A stretch of DNA of 64,000 nt from contig JALHOP010000001.1 of assembly GCA_022842935.1 (NCBI GenBank), forward strand, positions 620,001 to 684,000, written 5' to 3'. The position numbers and the translations under genes are program-made. A model generated the notes under the pieces. That model worked only from the letters and a program-made list of their open reading frames with translations, did no database searches and was not told the origin of the DNA. The DNA is from Myxococcota bacterium. GTDB lineage: Bacteria > Myxococcota > XYA12-FULL-58-9 > JALHOP01. Of this stretch, positions 1 through 8,110 are shown piece after piece. Every line of letters starts with the position of its first letter. Positions within the stretch are counted from its first letter, which is position 1.

Positions 1-1322
1 AAGTGCTCGGCGGCTTCCTGGTCGAAAGGCTCGGACTGGGCTTCGAGCACCGTGAAGAACGTGTCGATGTTCGATCGGGCCGTCTTGGGCGCCAAGAGGT
101 CGAAATCGAAAGCGGCGGGGCGCTCGAGCGGCGCGTCCGAGCGCAAGATCGGCAGCCATGGCGTGTACGCGTGTGCGCCGCGCTTGCGAACGAGAAGGCC
201 GAACCTGCGGATCACCTGTCGCAGCGCCGCGCGCATACGCGGCAGGTTGGTATCGATGTTCGCCCAGTAGGCAGCGGCAGCAAAGCGCAGGTCGCCATCG
301 GTCGGAGACTCGGGCCAGTCACGCATGGCCGCGTGGATGGTCTCGAACAGCTCGCCATTCTCCGCGGCCGCGAGCCGCATGACCAAATTCTTGAGGGTAA
401 CGCCGCGAACGGGGCGGGGCATCGTCTTGGTGAGGGTGTCGAGGCGTTTGCGCGCACGACCAATGTCGACACCGGGGTCCTGTACCTTGTCGAGGACGGT
501 CACGCGTTCTTTGGCCCGCTCGTAGCGCGGATACCACGACTCCCAGCGTGAAAGGTGTGACGACGCGGCGACGAGATTGAAGGCGTCGAAGATACGCCGC
601 CGCATGGGTTGGTCGACGCGAGCGATGGCCTCGACGAGCTCCTCCAACTCGGCGACCAAGGCGGGCGCGGTGTCCTTTGTGGCCTTGGTCCGCGGCCGTT
701 CGAGGCCCTGTCCATAGACCTGGCGATGGGTGAGCCATGCAAGAAGGTTCGCGGTCCGACCGTCGCGCTCCTCGAACGCGGCGTGCGTGAACCGGACCAC
801 GAGTGGCAAGGTGGCCCCAAGCTGGCGCCACCGCAGCAGTGGGGCACGGTGCGCTTCGAGCCAGCGAAGGAGTCGTGTGAGCGTCCGAGGTTCGACCCAT
901 TGGCTCCAAGCCAACGCCGCTGCGATGTCCCCGAGGTCGCTCTCGAGCAGGGTTCGAATGTGAGTCGCCAAAGCGGACGGCCAGCGCCCGGAGACAAGCA
1001 GCGGCTTGCGCGTCAGGTCCAGTCCCTCGGTGAGTAGGGGTTTGACCGCGTCGATGAGCGCCAGCTGCCTTTCCGCCCAAGCCCCTTCGTCACCGACGAC
1101 CTTTCGCAATGCTGCGTGGTGTTCGGCCAGCAGACGCCGGACACACAATGTCGCACGGTGGAGGTCGCGACCGTCCACTGAGCGCGCCGCCGCTGGGGCG
1201 CCAAGGCCCACGACATGCCAAGCACCTTGCATGGGAAAACCCGCCGTCCAGCCGAGGTCACGTCGGATGCGCATGCGCACCTGACCAACGGCTTCACGAT
1301 TCTTCGCGCGTTGGGTTTGCAC
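1..1322 (-). CDS. hypothetical protein, C-terminus cut by window edge
   Basis: An open frame of about 440 codons runs from a GTG at 1322 through the left edge without a stop. The translated protein is rich in Arg, Ala and Leu and has an even soluble composition, with no signal peptide or membrane span that I can see. I do not recognise a family. The reading starts 10 bases after the stop of the FtsB-like gene and lies on the same strand as the feo genes, so it is probably the last visible gene of that operon. An alternative start is the ATG at 1274, which has an AGG six to seven bases upstream; the GTG at 1322 has no clear ribosome site. The frame is supported by its length and GC-rich third positions, not by homology. 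Confidence 0.6.
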   Translation of the reverse strand, partial: MQTQRAKNREAVGQVRMRIRRDLGWTAGFPMQGAWHVVGLGAPAAARSVDGRDLHRATLCVRRLLAEHHAALRKVVGDEGAWAERQLALIDAVKPLLTEGLDLTRKPLLVSGRWPSALATHIRTLLESDLGDIAAALAWSQWVEPRTLTRLLRWLEAHRAPLLRWRQLGATLPLVVRFTHAAFEERDGRTANLLAWLTHRQVYGQGLERPRTKATKDTAPALVAELEELVEAIARVDQPMRRRIFDAFNLVAASSHLSRWESWYPRYERAKERVTVLDKVQDPGVDIGRARKRLDTLTKTMPRPVRGVTLKNLVMRLAAAENGELFETIHAAMRDWPESPTDGDLRFAAAAYWANIDTNLPRMRAALRQVIRRFGLLVRKRGAHAYTPWLPILRSDAPLERPAAFDFDLLAPKTARSNIDTFFTVLEAQSEPFDQEAAEH

Positions 1323-1331
1323 TGGGCGGCG

Positions 1332-1622
1332 CTAGCGCTTGCCGGTATCGACCTCGAGAACGAGGTCGCCGTCGCGGACATAGCCGAGCTCGCCGCGAAT
1401 GACGCGCTCTTGCACCTCAGGTCGGCTGCGCACGGCGGCAACCTCGGCGCGGAGCTGCTGCACGCGTTGTTCGCGCGCGTCGTTGGTCTCGGTGAGCTGA
1501 ACGAGATCGGCCCGAACCCGCGTACGCTTACGCCAACCATCCGATGACAGCAGCGTGTGCGCCATGAGAACGAACGCAAAGAGCAGGAGCCCCGCAGCGA
1601 GCAGCAAGCGACGAGCGGTCAT
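1332..1622 (-). CDS. ftsB: FtsB/DivIC-like septum formation initiator
   Basis: A 96-residue bitopic protein of the FtsB/DivIC family, which links FtsL and FtsQ in the divisome. The N-terminus has a single membrane span (about residues 5-24, Leu/Ala rich). A coiled-coil stretch follows with repeated charged and Leu/Val positions (about 28-65), then the family's typical end in which a Glu-Arg-x-x-Arg type segment and a Gly-Tyr/Asp-Gly-Asp turn precede a short beta-like tail. Size matches E. coli FtsB (103 residues). The ATG at 1622 was chosen because the membrane span begins right after it; a longer reading to 1727 would overlap the upstream gene. Its place directly behind feoB and the Cys-rich protein, 10 bases after the latter's stop, is unusual for a division gene. 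Confidence 0.75.
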   Translation of the reverse strand: MTARRLLLAAGLLLFAFVLMAHTLLSSDGWRKRTRVRADLVQLTETNDAREQRVQQLRAEVAAVRSRPEVQERVIRGELGYVRDGDLVLEVDTGKR

Positions 1623-1632
1623 TGGCGCGAAG

Positions 1633-1833
1633 TTACCGATTGCCGCGTGAGCCGGCAAGGAAAGGACGATCTTTGCCGCCAAGTTGAACCAGGTCGCCCG
1701 TAGGCCGCGTTGGTCCGCAGGCGCCACAGGCTTTGGTGCACGCTTCGCCGCGCCGATAAATGGACCTCGCTAGCGCCGCCGCGAGGGTGACAGCGATACT
1801 CACGATGGCGATGTCGAGCCAGGCCGGCATCAT
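1633..1833 (-). CDS. FeoB-associated Cys-rich membrane protein
   Basis: A 66-residue protein with one N-terminal membrane span (about residues 3-22) followed by a short Cys-containing segment (Cys-Thr-Lys-Ala-Cys-Gly-Ala-Cys) and a polar tail. This architecture matches the small Cys-rich membrane proteins found after feoB in many bacteria, thought to assist ferrous iron uptake in place of FeoC. The start ATG overlaps the feoB stop by one base (TGATG), a sign of translational coupling; a second ATG follows at once. The assignment rests on context and the Cys cluster, since the protein is too short for firm homology by eye. Confidence 0.75.
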   Translation of the reverse strand: MMPAWLDIAIVSIAVTLAAALARSIYRRGEACTKACGACGPTRPTGDLVQLGGKDRPFLAGSRGNR

Positions 1834-3890
1834 CAGAACCCCAACGCACGTCCGCCTTGATAGACGAGGAGGCTTGCCAAGTAGGCGAGCGTGTTCATGT
1901 AGATTAGCTGCGCGATAGGCCAACGCCAGCTGTTCGTCTCGCGCTTCACGGTCGCCACGGTGGAGAGACACTGCATGGCGAGCACGAAGAACACCATGAG
2001 GCTCACACCAACCAGCGGGGTGAACCTGGGTTTACCCGTCGCTGGGTCCCTATCGGCGAGCAGCGCATCGCGCAGAGCGGGTGAGTCGGGCTCGACGTCG
2101 GCGTCGAGCGCATAGACCTGTCCCAGCGTGCTCACCAGCACTTCACGCGCGGCGAACGACGCCACGAGGCCAATGCCGATACGCCAATCGAAGCCCAAGG
2201 GGGCGATGACTGGCTCGATGACGTGTCCCAGCGTACCACCGAAGGAACGTTCCAGGCGCTCAGCGTCCGTCGCCGCGTCGTGTGCGGGGAAGGTGAGCAG
2301 CGCCCAGAGAATGACACTCAGAGCCACGATCACTACGCCGGTTTGCGTGACGAATACCCTGCAGCGCTCGATGACCAACCGAGCGACCGCTTTGGCGGAC
2401 GGCATCTTGTATGTGGGCAGCTCCATGATGAACGGTGGCGGCGGTGCCTTCAGCGCGGTGCGCTTGAGGACGAACGCCGTGGCCAGACCAGCGAGGAATC
2501 CCACGAGATACATCGCGGCCATCACGAGGCCGCCAACCGAGACGACGCCCCCGAGCTTGGGCGAGGAGGAGAAGACAGCGGCGATGACGAGCACGTAGAT
2601 GGGCAAGCGGGCCGAACAGCTCATGAACGGCGTGACCATGATGGTCACCAGGCGGTCGCGTCGTGATTCGATGGTCCGTGCGGCCATGATCGCAGGAACG
2701 GCGCAGGCAAAGCCGCTCATCAGGGGCACGAACGCTTTGCCGTGGAGGCCCACGCGACGCATGACACGATCGAGGAGAAAAGCGGCGCGCGCAAGGTAGC
2801 CGCTCTCCTCGAGCAAAGTCAGCAACAGGAACAGGAAGGCGATCTGCGGCACGAAGACCAAGACGCTACCGACACCGGCGAGCAGGCCGTTGATGAGTAG
2901 AGAGCGCGTGAGGCTCTCGGGAATGAGCGCGTTCAGTTGGTCCGCTAAAGCGCCGATCAGCCACTCGACGCCGTCCATGAAGGGTTGGGCCCAAAAGAAG
3001 ATGGTTTGAAACACGACCATCATGGTGAGCATGAAAACGACGAAGCCCCAGATGGGGTGCAGGAGGACCTTGTCGACACGCGTGGTGAGACTGTCCTCGG
3101 TCACCAGGCGCGCGTCGAGGACACCATCGATGAGTCTGTCGATGATGGTGTAGCGCGCCTCGATAACGCGGCGCGAAAAGGATCCCGGGGTATTCGCATC
3201 GAGACTCTGACGCGCTGCCGCGACACGCTTCTCCAAATCGTCGTTCTCGGCGAAATGAAGGTCGCGGAGATTCGAGGTGAGGAGCCAGGTCACGTCGCCG
3301 GCCGTGCGCTTGAGGTCCCCCGTTAGCGCCGCGATGGTGATCCCGTCCGCTTCGGTGAGGCCGAGTGGGAAGCGCTGTGGCTTGCTGGGTGCGACGAGAG
3401 CGTCGTCGATGGTTCGCAATAACGTCTCAAGGCCTTGGCCGTAGCGTGCCGAGAGGGGCACCACCGGCACGCCGAGCCGCCGCGAGAGCTCGACGTGGTC
3501 GATCTTGAGCCGACGTTTCTCGGCAACGTCGATCATGTTGAGCGCGACGACCAGCGGGACTTCGAGCTCGATGAGCTGGAGGACGAGATAGAGCGCCCGC
3601 GCAAGGTTGGTGGCGTCGGCGACGCAGACCACGAGCTTTGGACGCTCGCCTGTGAGCCTGCCGGTCAACACATGGTGGGCGATCTCTTCTTCCGCGGACC
3701 GCGCCACCAGGCTGTAGCAGCCAGGGAGATCGATGAGCTGCGCCGTCTGCCCCGAGGGTAACGCTACGGGCGCGATTTTTCGTTCGACGGTGACGCCGGG
3801 ATAGTTGCCGACCTTGGCGCGCGCGCCGGTGACTGCGTTGAACAGCGTGCTCTTTCCCGCGTTGGGATTGCCGGCGATCGCGATCTGCAT
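1833..3890 (-). CDS. feoB: FeoB ferrous iron transporter
   Basis: A 685-residue ferrous iron permease of the inner membrane. The N-terminal G domain shows G1 (GNPNAGKST, residues 7-15), G3 (DLPG, 54-57) and G4 (NMID, 118-121), then a helical regulatory domain, then many membrane spans in the typical FeoB core with two Gate-like halves between about residues 275 and 685. Length is normal for the shorter FeoB group. The ATG overlaps the feoA stop by one base and the FeoB stop overlaps the Cys-rich protein, so the three are translationally coupled. Iron control is expected through the promoter region upstream of feoA. Confidence is high because all nucleotide-binding motifs are intact. Confidence 0.97.
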   Translation of the reverse strand: MQIAIAGNPNAGKSTLFNAVTGARAKVGNYPGVTVERKIAPVALPSGQTAQLIDLPGCYSLVARSAEEEIAHHVLTGRLTGERPKLVVCVADATNLARALYLVLQLIELEVPLVVALNMIDVAEKRRLKIDHVELSRRLGVPVVPLSARYGQGLETLLRTIDDALVAPSKPQRFPLGLTEADGITIAALTGDLKRTAGDVTWLLTSNLRDLHFAENDDLEKRVAAARQSLDANTPGSFSRRVIEARYTIIDRLIDGVLDARLVTEDSLTTRVDKVLLHPIWGFVVFMLTMMVVFQTIFFWAQPFMDGVEWLIGALADQLNALIPESLTRSLLINGLLAGVGSVLVFVPQIAFLFLLLTLLEESGYLARAAFLLDRVMRRVGLHGKAFVPLMSGFACAVPAIMAARTIESRRDRLVTIMVTPFMSCSARLPIYVLVIAAVFSSSPKLGGVVSVGGLVMAAMYLVGFLAGLATAFVLKRTALKAPPPPFIMELPTYKMPSAKAVARLVIERCRVFVTQTGVVIVALSVILWALLTFPAHDAATDAERLERSFGGTLGHVIEPVIAPLGFDWRIGIGLVASFAAREVLVSTLGQVYALDADVEPDSPALRDALLADRDPATGKPRFTPLVGVSLMVFFVLAMQCLSTVATVKRETNSWRWPIAQLIYMNTLAYLASLLVYQGGRALGF

Positions 3891-4153
3891 CAGGCTGTAA
3901 CGCGAATGAGCCGCGCCTGCGCTTTGCGCAGCGTCAACATGTAGCCGCGCAGGTTCACTTGCAGAGGGTCGCCCAGGAAGCCGCGTCGCACCAACGTGAC
4001 GCGTGTACCCCGCGTCATCCCCATCTCCATGAGACGTTCGCCGACCTCTCCGGGAACATCGACCGCGATGACGGTCGCAGTCGTGCCTGGCGTGAGGGCT
4101 GAAAGCGTCGATTGCGCAGCGTCGGACGACGCCGCGAGTGGGAGGGAGGTCAT
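3890..4153 (-). CDS. feoA: FeoA, FeoB-associated SH3-like protein
   Basis: An 87-residue cytosolic protein with the FeoA SH3-like fold: a short leader, then the pattern of Gly-Glu-Val-Gly-Glu-Arg-Leu-Met-Glu-Met-Gly-Met and Arg-Gly-x-x-Val-Thr-Leu-Val-Arg-Arg, ending with a Leu-Arg-Gly-Tyr-x-Leu-Thr-Leu-Arg segment close to the usual FeoA ending. FeoA interacts with FeoB and is needed for ferrous iron uptake in other bacteria. It is the first gene of the feoA-feoB-Cys-rich operon, with its stop overlapping the feoB start. A promoter with a Fur-like half site lies immediately upstream. Confidence 0.93.
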   Translation of the reverse strand: MTSLPLAASSDAAQSTLSALTPGTTATVIAVDVPGEVGERLMEMGMTRGTRVTLVRRGFLGDPLQVNLRGYMLTLRKAQARLIRVTA

Positions 4154-4160
4154 CTAAGAG

Positions 4161-4189
4161 TGATAATCAGTCGCAACAACGAATGTCAA
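4161..4189 (-). promoter_or_regulatory. candidate feo promoter with Fur-like half site
   Basis: On the minus strand a perfect TTGACA (4189-4184) is followed after 17 bases by TTATCA (4166-4161), placed just before the feoA start at 4153. Read on the plus strand, TGATAAT (4161-4167) is an exact Fur half site; after one base its partner AGTCGCA (4169-4175) matches only 4 of 7 positions of ATTATCA. The site overlaps the -10 element, as Fur operators often do. Iron control is an inference from this and from the gene function. Confidence 0.5.
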
Positions 4190-4219
4190 TTTGCGGCGGA
4201 GTCACCCCCCGCCGTTCGT

Positions 4220-4681
4220 TCAATCGAGCGCGACCTCTTCAACCGTGCCGGTGAACTCGCCATAGAGCGTACGGCCGTTTACGAAGCCAACGTTGAACGA
4301 GCCACTGACGTTACCGGCAGCCTCGAACTCGAAGTCCCCAAATTCCAGCTCGCCGCTCTGCACCTCGGGAAAATCACCCCCGCTCGGCGCTTCGCGTTGA
4401 ACGACCACCCGGTCCTTGAAGAGCTGACCATCGATCTTGCTGTCCTTGCCGAGCCCACGCAGGTTCTCGGTGTCGAGCACCATCTTGGCGACCTTGGTGA
4501 TGGTCGGGCCGCTCTGCTTGACGTATTCGACGATGAGACTCACGTCTTGCTTGCGGACGTTCACCGTATCGAACTCGAGCGAGAACGACGAGCTGATCGA
4601 CCCCTCGAGCCGATTCTCGAACGAACCACACCCGACAAGGACTGCTACCGCTAGAACAGACAACAACCGGCCCATACGCAT
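4220..4681 (-). CDS. small predicted lipoprotein
   Basis: A 153-residue protein with a lipoprotein signal peptide: two Arg near the start, a hydrophobic core and the lipobox Leu-Val-Gly-Cys with the lipidated Cys at residue 18. The mature part is acidic and beta-rich, with no domain I can name. Its start overlaps the stop of the 479-residue lipoprotein gene by one base (TGATG), so the two are probably co-translated and may act together in the cell envelope. The downstream feoA has its own promoter, so it need not belong to this unit. Confidence 0.8.
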   Translation of the reverse strand: MRMGRLLSVLAVAVLVGCGSFENRLEGSISSSFSLEFDTVNVRKQDVSLIVEYVKQSGPTITKVAKMVLDTENLRGLGKDSKIDGQLFKDRVVVQREAPSGGDFPEVQSGELEFGDFEFEAAGNVSGSFNVGFVNGRTLYGEFTGTVEEVALD

Positions 4682-6120
4682 CAGAAGTTTCCGTAGGCGA
4701 CCATGGCGGCGCCGCGTGTGAGGTCTTGGAAGGCGATGATGGGTTCGTCAGTCGTGGGGTCCAACACCAGCGACGTGTAGAAGCCCGAGCGGTTGTTGGC
4801 GATGTTCGCGATGTTGTACTTCCACCACTTGCCGGTGTTGTCGCGCCACGCAACGCGCAGACCATCGTTGGGGCAACCGTTGCTGCCACAGTAGTAGTAG
4901 CTCATGACCGGGCGGCTCTGGCTGTCGTAGGCGAGAGAAGGGTTTGCGCCCGCGATGAGCGTCGCTGTTTCGGGCCGCGAACAGGTTGGGAAGCTCACCC
5001 CACCGTCCGTGCTCTCGCAGAGATAGAGATCGTCGATGGTGCGGTCCGAGTTGTCCTTCAGAGCGTAGTAGGCGAGGCCAATGGTTCCGTTCGGAGCGAT
5101 CTCGAGCGCCACCCGCTCGCCGACGGTGGCCCCGAACGATTGGTCTTCGCCCGTCCAGCTTCCGTCAACCTGCTGCTTGAGGACGTAGGCGCCAGCTCCG
5201 GTCGGGTTCTTCGAAAACGCTGTGATCAGTGCACCCTGATACTCGCGGAGCACGGCCCATCGGCCGAAACCGGACCACGGACGAATGCCGCTGACGCCGC
5301 CAACCGACTGCCAGAGCTCGTAGTCGGTGGACTTCTGACCGTCTTCGTCGGTGACGAAGTGGCTGTCGCTATAGCTGACTGCCAAGGCGCCGCTTTCGCG
5401 TCGCACCACTGCAGACCAGCCGCCGACGTCGAAGCCAGAGCGGCAGGCGCCTTGGCTCGCGTTGGGGCCGCACAGCTCTAGGCTGATGGGCGGAGTGGTG
5501 TCGTCGCTGCAGCAAGCGTCGCTACTGGTGACGGGAACGCCGAAACTGTAAGCGCCCGCGCCCGTTCGCGTGGCGACGACCAGATCCGAAGAGGCGCAAG
5601 TGAATTGACCAGGCCCACCTGCGGCCATGGTCACCACGAGTCGACCGTTCGTATCGAACGTCGCGTCGAGTCCGAGGGGATTGGAGACGAAGGACTGGTT
5701 CCTATCGGCAGGGACCGAAGCTAGAGGCACCTGCTCAATCGCGAAGCTCGAAGCGCCCGCTGTCTTTACTGCGACGATGACATCCATCGCGACACTCGGC
5801 GCGCGCTCGCCGCCGAAGATTGCGATGTCGCAGGCAGCGACGGTCGGGCCAGCGCGAAAGTACGTGTAGTAAAGCGTACCCGCCGCGTCGCGCACGAGCT
5901 TGCCACCGCGGCCCGCTGGCTGCGACGGGCTCTTCACCTCGACATCTTGCACCGTGAAGCTGACGTTGGACCAAGGCGCAGGCGCCGTCAGACCACCGTT
6001 CGGATCCACAACTTCATCGTCGTCATCGCCTTCGATGACATTGTTGTTACCGCCGCCGCCACCACACGCGGCCAGCGCGATGAGGCCCGACAGGCCCAAA
6101 CCACGGAGGCTTAGCTTCAT
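4681..6120 (-). CDS. secreted lipoprotein, probable beta-propeller
   Basis: A 479-residue lipoprotein. The signal peptide ends in Leu-Ala-Ala-Cys (Cys19) and is followed by a run of Gly and Asn and an acidic linker (Glu-Gly-Asp-Asp-Asp-Asp-Glu), typical of exported myxobacterial lipoproteins. The mature domain has repeated strand pairs of the kind Ala-x-Ser-Tyr-x-Asp and Ile-x-Leu-Ala-Tyr-Tyr about every 50-60 residues, which suggests a sialidase-like (BNR type) six- or seven-bladed propeller. Enzymatic residues are not recognised, so a binding role is as likely. Several Cys pairs suggest disulfides outside the cytoplasm. Its stop overlaps the next lipoprotein gene. Confidence 0.8.
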   Translation of the reverse strand: MKLSLRGLGLSGLIALAACGGGGGNNNVIEGDDDDEVVDPNGGLTAPAPWSNVSFTVQDVEVKSPSQPAGRGGKLVRDAAGTLYYTYFRAGPTVAACDIAIFGGERAPSVAMDVIVAVKTAGASSFAIEQVPLASVPADRNQSFVSNPLGLDATFDTNGRLVVTMAAGGPGQFTCASSDLVVATRTGAGAYSFGVPVTSSDACCSDDTTPPISLELCGPNASQGACRSGFDVGGWSAVVRRESGALAVSYSDSHFVTDEDGQKSTDYELWQSVGGVSGIRPWSGFGRWAVLREYQGALITAFSKNPTGAGAYVLKQQVDGSWTGEDQSFGATVGERVALEIAPNGTIGLAYYALKDNSDRTIDDLYLCESTDGGVSFPTCSRPETATLIAGANPSLAYDSQSRPVMSYYYCGSNGCPNDGLRVAWRDNTGKWWKYNIANIANNRSGFYTSLVLDPTTDEPIIAFQDLTRGAAMVAYGNF

Positions 6121-6302
6121 GTCACAAGTCCTGAGAGTGTTACGTTCAGGCTAGCCGAACGGCGCCCGAATACCAACTGACGACAGCAGGGCAATAAAAC
6201 TTCGATTCGTGCGACGACATTGTGGGCGCGTGTCAGCGCGTCGCGCACCGAAGCGGGTTCCTGTTGTAGGAGCCTGGCGAAACGTCGGTGCCGGAGCCGT
6301 TG

Positions 6303-6620
6303 TCAGGACCCACCCACGCGATACCGTTCCAACGCCGAACCACCGCTTGCGAGGGTGCCGATCTCAAGACACTGAAGATCGATCCTCGCGTAGCCGCCGT
6401 CGCAAACACAGGAGGGCAGTCGTTCAGCGAGTGTGCATCGCCCATGCCCGCTACAACGGACACCCTCACACGGATCCACGCAGTAGTACGAAGCATCACA
6501 AACGAGCCCCGGATCGCACCCCGCTCCAACCAGCCCCTTCTCTCCGAACGGCGTCGCGGTGAAGTCGAAGCACCCGACGAGCGTCAGAACAGATCCAAGA
6601 AGAAGGGGGCGCCTCAGCAT
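6303..6620 (-). CDS. small EGF-like lipoprotein, possibly frameshifted
   Basis: A 105-residue predicted lipoprotein. Leu-Thr-Leu-Val-Gly-Cys places the lipidated Cys at 17. Residues 33-85 carry eight or so Cys, including the EGF-like order Cys-x-Gly-His-Gly-Arg-Cys and Cys-Val-Cys-Asp-Gly-Gly-Tyr. The ATG at 6620 has GGAG five bases upstream. The frame ends at 6303 soon after the EGF-like module in a run that looks less protein-like; a second frame that stops at 6233 continues with a plausible sequence (Arg-Trp-Asn-Gly-Ile-Ala-Trp-Val-Gly-Pro-Asp-Asn), so a frameshift near 6330-6360 is possible. Confidence 0.65.
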   Translation of the reverse strand: MLRRPLLLGSVLTLVGCFDFTATPFGEKGLVGAGCDPGLVCDASYYCVDPCEGVRCSGHGRCTLAERLPSCVCDGGYARIDLQCLEIGTLASGGSALERYRVGGS

Positions 6621-6760
6621 GGGGGCTCCAGACATCGAGGAATCGAGGGTAATCCGCGATCGGTCTGACGCGCTAGCGGTGACGTGAGATTCGAATCCCG
6701 CCCGAGTTTGCGCTACAAGGGCGTTCGGCAATAGGTATTTGCTACGTGGAGACGAGAAGC

Positions 6761-7588
6761 ATGAAGACATGGACGCAGCTTGGAGTGGCGGTTTGTTGTG
6801 TGGTGATGGGGGTTGCGTGTGGGGACGAGGAGGTCAGTACGGCGGAGGACCTGCCGGATGGGCCGCAGCTGGTCAACCCTGGCTTCCTCGCGTTTGGTCT
6901 GACGGCGCCGAATGCGCAGCGCGTTTCCCAGATCCCCATCGTCAACCTCGGCCGCGACCCCCTTACGATCGCGAGCGTGAACATCGCCGGACAAGACGCT
7001 GCGCGCTTTACGCTTGGCCAGCCCATCGAGAGCACCATCAATCCGCGCAGGGCCACTTCGATCCCCATTACATTTCGGCCGAACGCGGTGGGCGCTTACG
7101 TCGCGAACGTGACCATCAACAGCAACGCCGAGAACTTCCCCGAGTTCATCGTCGACGTCGTCGCGCCGTCGGGCAACGACGACGAGCCGAACCTCCAGGT
7201 TGCCGACAAGACCATTTCTATTACCGTCCCCGCCGGCGAGCCCGAGGGCCGCGGGGTGCTGCGCTACTACAACGTTGGTCGTGAGTCGCTCGTCATCACC
7301 GGCTATGCCTTCACCGGCGCGGGTGCGGCGAGCTTCAGCCTCGCGAATGGAACGCCACAGCCCGGCAACGCCTGCAAGCTCAACGACGTCGATGACTGCG
7401 CGCTGGGCCTGTTCTGCAAGCTCGAAGCACCCGATTCCGAGGATGGGATCTGCGCGCTGAGTGTTCCGGTGGCCGACCCGGTCGTGCTCGACATCTACTA
7501 CGCCGGCACTGGTAGCCAGACCGCGACCTTCCGCATTACGCCGGACGGCGGCAGTCCGGCCCAGGTGACCCTCAACGGTCAGCGCTAG
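6761..7588 (+). CDS. lipoprotein with ASH-like (choice-of-anchor D) repeats
   Basis: A 275-residue lipoprotein. The signal peptide ends in Gly-Val-Ala-Cys (Cys20) followed by an acidic linker. The mature part has two immunoglobulin-like modules of the ASH / choice-of-anchor D kind: segments such as Leu-Gly-Arg-Asp-Pro-Leu-Thr-Ile and Ile-Thr-Phe-Arg-Pro-Asn-Ala-Val-Gly followed by Asn-Ser-Asn-Ala-Glu, and a second copy with Asn-Val-Gly-Arg-Glu-Ser-Leu-Val-Ile. Between them is a Cys-rich insert (about residues 195-225) like the short Cys modules in myxobacterial surface proteins. ATG at 6761 was chosen over a GTG at 6746 because the signal sequence starts there. It faces away from the EGF-like lipoprotein gene. 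Confidence 0.82.
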   Translation: MKTWTQLGVAVCCVVMGVACGDEEVSTAEDLPDGPQLVNPGFLAFGLTAPNAQRVSQIPIVNLGRDPLTIASVNIAGQDAARFTLGQPIESTINPRRATSIPITFRPNAVGAYVANVTINSNAENFPEFIVDVVAPSGNDDEPNLQVADKTISITVPAGEPEGRGVLRYYNVGRESLVITGYAFTGAGAASFSLANGTPQPGNACKLNDVDDCALGLFCKLEAPDSEDGICALSVPVADPVVLDIYYAGTGSQTATFRITPDGGSPAQVTLNGQR

Positions 7589-7741
7589 GCCGACAAGCGT
7601 AGCAACCTGAACGGTCTGCCCTCGGGACCACCGAGGCTACCTCCGCGACGTGCCTCTTTGACACGCGTCTGCGGTCGTGTGCGACGAACGCATGGTCGGC
7701 CCCAACCGATAATGCGTTCGACCGTCGTGAGGAGCTGCCAG

Positions 7742-8038
7742 ATGACGAGCCGTGCCTGCGGTTGCACACCGAGCCCCGCCTATAATGCCTACACGTCCCA
7801 GTGGGAGATGGAGTGTCCCGGCGCGCAGCCCACCTACAATCCGTATTCGGGCAAGTTCGAGCTCGCGCAGCCGGGCGCCGTGCCGATCCACAATCCGCAC
7901 ACTGGTCAATGGGAGATGGCGAGCCCCGGCTCTGTGCCGCGGTTCAACCCCCATACGGGCGGGTACGAAGTCGCGCAGGCGTGCGCGACTCCCGTTTACA
8001 ACCCGTTCACGAGCAAATTCGAGCTCGCCCCCAAGTAA
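7742..8038 (+). CDS. protein of five 18-residue Tyr-Asn-Pro repeats
   Basis: A 98-residue protein whose residues 11-98 are five in-register 18-residue repeats with the pattern Pro-x-[Tyr/His/Phe]-Asn-Pro-x-[Thr/Ser]-[Gly/Ser]-x-[Trp/Phe/Tyr]-Glu-[Met/Leu/Val], usually ending in Pro-Gly-Ala. The copies start at residues 11, 29, 47, 65 and 83. The N-terminus has a Cys-Gly-Cys and there is no signal peptide or membrane span. The start at 7742 has a GAGGAG ribosome site seven bases upstream, so the gene looks real. I know of no function for this repeat; the regular aromatic-Asn-Pro-Gly turns suggest a small beta-repeat structure. It is convergent with cysK. Confidence 0.8.
   Translation: MTSRACGCTPSPAYNAYTSQWEMECPGAQPTYNPYSGKFELAQPGAVPIHNPHTGQWEMASPGSVPRFNPHTGGYEVAQACATPVYNPFTSKFELAPK
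7772..8035 (+). repeat. tandem 54-bp coding repeats (x5)
   Basis: Five diverged 54-base units begin at 7772, 7826, 7880, 7934 and 7988 (the last one is 48 bases). Each encodes one 18-residue unit of the small repeat protein. The DNA copies differ much more than the protein pattern, so selection on the protein, not recent slippage, keeps them alike. Confidence 0.85.
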
Positions 8039-8110
8039 AGCGGTATGCACACCGTCCCGCGCGCCCCTGTCACCCGGACGCTCGAAGGCGGCCCCACCTG
8101 AAGACCGCTG

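Noticed and set aside
319-1080. Minus-strand frame of 253 codons near the left edge
   Set aside because: Out of frame with the longer reading from 1322 that stays open to the edge.
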